Positions 13,959-16,016 of a stretch of DNA of 16,016 bases are shown in pieces; the first letter of the stretch is position 1; every line of letters starts with the position of its first letter. The notes beneath the pieces were generated by a model. It was not told where the DNA came from and did not search any database. It saw only the letters and a program-made list of their open reading frames with translations. The DNA comes from Bacteriovoracales bacterium. GTDB lineage: Bacteria > Bdellovibrionota > Bacteriovoracia > Bacteriovoracales > Bacteriovoracaceae. Made by a program: the position numbers and the translations under genes. Where the stretch lies: NCBI GenBank assembly GCA_007117175.1, contig SKGZ01000223.1, positions 1 through 16,016 on the forward strand. The letters run 5' to 3'.

Positions 13959-16016
13959 CCCATCTCCAACCAATTTTGTCCCACTCCAGTGTCAACCTTA
14001 AGCGGAACCTTAAGTTTGACAACCGATTCCATCTCACTCACCACGATTTTTTCTAGTTCTGGCAATTCTTCGTCTGGAGCGCAAAAGATAAGTTCATCGT
14101 GCACTTGCAAAATCATTTGAGACTTCATGGATTGTAACTTCTTTTCAATTTGAATCATCGCTAATTTTAATAAATCTGCGGCTGTGCCTTGAATGGGAGT
14201 ATTGATCGCCATGCGCTCCCCGACAGACTTAACTGTTCTATTTTTAGAGTGAATTTCTGAAATTTCGCGCTGACGTCCAAAAAGAGTTTCACTGTAGCCT
14301 TTTTGCTGACAGGCCTCTACCAAGGAATCAAGGTATTGTTTCACCTGAGAAAAACGGCGAAAGTAAAAGGTGATATACTCTTTGGCCTCTTGCTGAGAGA
14401 TCCCAAGAGTTTCCGATAGCCCATAGGATGATTGACCATACATCAAGCCAAAATTAATTGCTTTAGCACTGGCCCGTTGATCCTGAGTCACTTGCTTAAG
14501 TGGGACTGCAAAAATTTCAGCAGCTGTTTGCGCATGAATATCTAGGCCTTGGCGAAAGCTTTCTATCATGGTGGAGTCTTCACTAAAGTGCGCCAAGAGT
14601 CGCAATTCCACCTGTGAATAGTCCGCTGCAAAAAGCTTATGAGCTGAAGGTGCAATAAATCCCTTGCGCAAAAGTTTTCCCTTAGAGCTACGAATGGGAA
14701 TATTTTGCAAATTAGGCTGATCAGAGGAGAGCCTACCAGTGGCCGCTACATTTTGATGAAAGCGGGTGTGCAATTTAGCTGTTTTTTGATCCACCAGCTT
14801 AGGAAGACTCAAAACATAGGTGGAAAGAATTTTATCAAGCTCTCGAAATTCTAAAAGCAATGCTGGCACTGGATGCAAATTCTCTTTCACTAACTTGGCC
14901 AAGACACTGGCATCAGTGGAATATCCCGTTTTTGTTTTTTTAAAGACAGGTAAATCCAATGTCTCAAACAAGAGTTTCCCCACCTGCTTGGGCGAGTTCA
15001 GATTAATTTCATCAGTTTGTGCCTTTGCAAAAATTTTCTTTTTAATGACTTCAATTTCTGTGGAAAACTGTTCTTCTAATTGTGAAAAATAATGAAGGTC
15101 TAATTCAATTCCTCTGACCTCCATTCGGGCTAGAACAGGAATCAGCGGCTGATCTAATTTTTCCCAAACTTCAATGAGTTCATGATCCCTTAATTTTTCT
15201 TTCAGTTTTTTTCCCAGTAAAAACAAACTTTGCGCCAAGCTTGAAAGGTCGGCATCTAAAAGATCTGGTTGTATCCCTAAATGTCTTAGCAGAACTGAAT
15301 GATGATCATGAGGCAAATGGCAATTGAGTATAAAGTCAACGACACTCACATCAAAAAAACGCACCTTCAACTCACTGACAGACTGATCAAAACTCTTACT
15401 ACAGGCTTTGCCATCCCACACAATAAGCTCAAGTGCCCGATCATTAATGAGCTCCAGTGCTCGAGGCTTTTCTATTTTACAGACGATATGTTCTTTCGCA
15501 GAGACCAAGCGTAATTGATACCCCTCATCCATAAATGCCAGAAAATCTTTTTGACGAGATAAGAATTTTTGTAACTTTTCTTCATGCTCTATAACAGTGA
15601 CATTAGAGACTGAAGTTTGCTCAATTTCTTTGACTTCATTGTTTTCGGAAAACTTAGTGAGTAAACTCTTAAATCCCAATTCTTTTAAAACGTTGATGAA
15701 TTCTTGATTCGCTTCAAATTCAAAGGGTTTTAAAACCTTGTGAGAGTCCAAGGCCAAGTCTGTTTTAATTTGCACTAACGAACGAGAAAGAATGGCCATG
15801 GCTTCACCATTGATCAAAGCTTTTTGCGCTCGTTTATTCGCAAGATCATTCTTATTTTTAATGATCTCATCCAAAGTTCTATATTTTTCCAGTAAGCCCG
15901 CAGCTCCTTTGGCGCCAATGCCAGCCACTCCTGGAATATTATCAGAACTATCACCCACTAAAGAAAGGTAATCCACAATTTGTTCAGGATAAACCTTCAT
16001 TTTTTCAAACACATCA
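13955..16016 (-). CDS. polA: DNA polymerase I, 5' end beyond window
   Basis: About 686 codons are visible; the N-terminal part of the 5' nuclease is off the right edge (family about 900 residues). What remains starts in the H3TH region of the 5'-3' exonuclease (GDSSDNIPGVAGIGAKGA), then a 3'-5' exonuclease-like domain (about 135-290 of the visible part), then a complete polymerase domain. Motif A is DYSQVELRLLAHF (Asp about 464), motif B RASAKAINFGLMYG (513-526), motif C VHDE (637-640), and the YSTDASVL and TGRLSS blocks are present. The proofreading carboxylates are not seen: the first exo motif DxE is replaced by FLAFMDEGY, and no clear Exo II or III replaces it. The enzyme fills gaps and removes primers in replication and repair. 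It converges on the HAMP-like gene. Confidence 0.97.
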   Translation of the reverse strand, partial: DVFEKMKVYPEQIVDYLSLVGDSSDNIPGVAGIGAKGAAGLLEKYRTLDEIIKNKNDLANKRAQKALINGEAMAILSRSLVQIKTDLALDSHKVLKPFEFEANQEFINVLKELGFKSLLTKFSENNEVKEIEQTSVSNVTVIEHEEKLQKFLSRQKDFLAFMDEGYQLRLVSAKEHIVCKIEKPRALELINDRALELIVWDGKACSKSFDQSVSELKVRFFDVSVVDFILNCHLPHDHHSVLLRHLGIQPDLLDADLSSLAQSLFLLGKKLKEKLRDHELIEVWEKLDQPLIPVLARMEVRGIELDLHYFSQLEEQFSTEIEVIKKKIFAKAQTDEINLNSPKQVGKLLFETLDLPVFKKTKTGYSTDASVLAKLVKENLHPVPALLLEFRELDKILSTYVLSLPKLVDQKTAKLHTRFHQNVAATGRLSSDQPNLQNIPIRSSKGKLLRKGFIAPSAHKLFAADYSQVELRLLAHFSEDSTMIESFRQGLDIHAQTAAEIFAVPLKQVTQDQRASAKAINFGLMYGQSSYGLSETLGISQQEAKEYITFYFRRFSQVKQYLDSLVEACQQKGYSETLFGRQREISEIHSKNRTVKSVGERMAINTPIQGTAADLLKLAMIQIEKKLQSMKSQMILQVHDELIFCAPDEELPELEKIVVSEMESVVKLKVPLKVDTGVGQNWLEMG

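Overview
The window reads as Gram-negative bacterial chromosome of moderate-to-low GC. Signal peptides, two lipoproteins, a periplasmic Deg protease, an HTH/DUF4423-like regulator pair, a membrane-anchored matrixin-type protease and a fused PTPS-like protein together suggest a Bdellovibrionota-type organism (Bacteriovorax/Bdellovibrio relatives). That placement is inference from gene style, not from a marker comparison. There are no rRNA or tRNA genes, IS elements or CRISPR arrays.

Layout. Positions 1-1770 (minus strand) hold two tandem lipoprotein genes of unknown function; the second runs off the left edge. Diverging from them, 1921-4101 (plus) holds an MgtE magnesium channel followed by a coupled, overlapping pair of small proteins that together resemble one TIGR02147/DUF4423 regulator. 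This run ends tail-to-tail, with an 11-base overlap, against psd (phosphatidylserine decarboxylase, minus). Psd diverges from a Deg1-like periplasmic serine protease at 5037-6065. Next comes an AT-rich islet at 6147-6912: a promoter with two 13-bp operator-like repeats, a small gene broken by one in-frame TAA, and a coupled HTH protein. It looks like a toxin-antitoxin unit whose toxin has been lost.

Positions 6963-10930 (minus) form a close-packed six-gene cluster, transcribed leftward from a sigma70-like promoter near 11060-11087. In order of transcription it encodes a secreted, membrane-anchored metzincin; a possible degenerate receiver protein; a small helical protein; a methyltransferase with a signal peptide; a tandem PTPS/QueD-like protein; and an exported coiled-coil protein. 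None is a textbook operon partner of another, and this cluster is the most likely undescribed functional unit here.

Positions 11189-13326 are the groES-groEL operon (minus). It has a strong intrinsic terminator, an 18-base homopolymer between the two genes, and a promoter whose -10 is covered by an inverted repeat that is not CIRCE. A short two-TM HAMP-like membrane protein (13422-13958, plus) converges on the 3' part of polA (minus), which runs off the right edge. The visible PolA has intact polymerase motifs but no recognisable proofreading residues.
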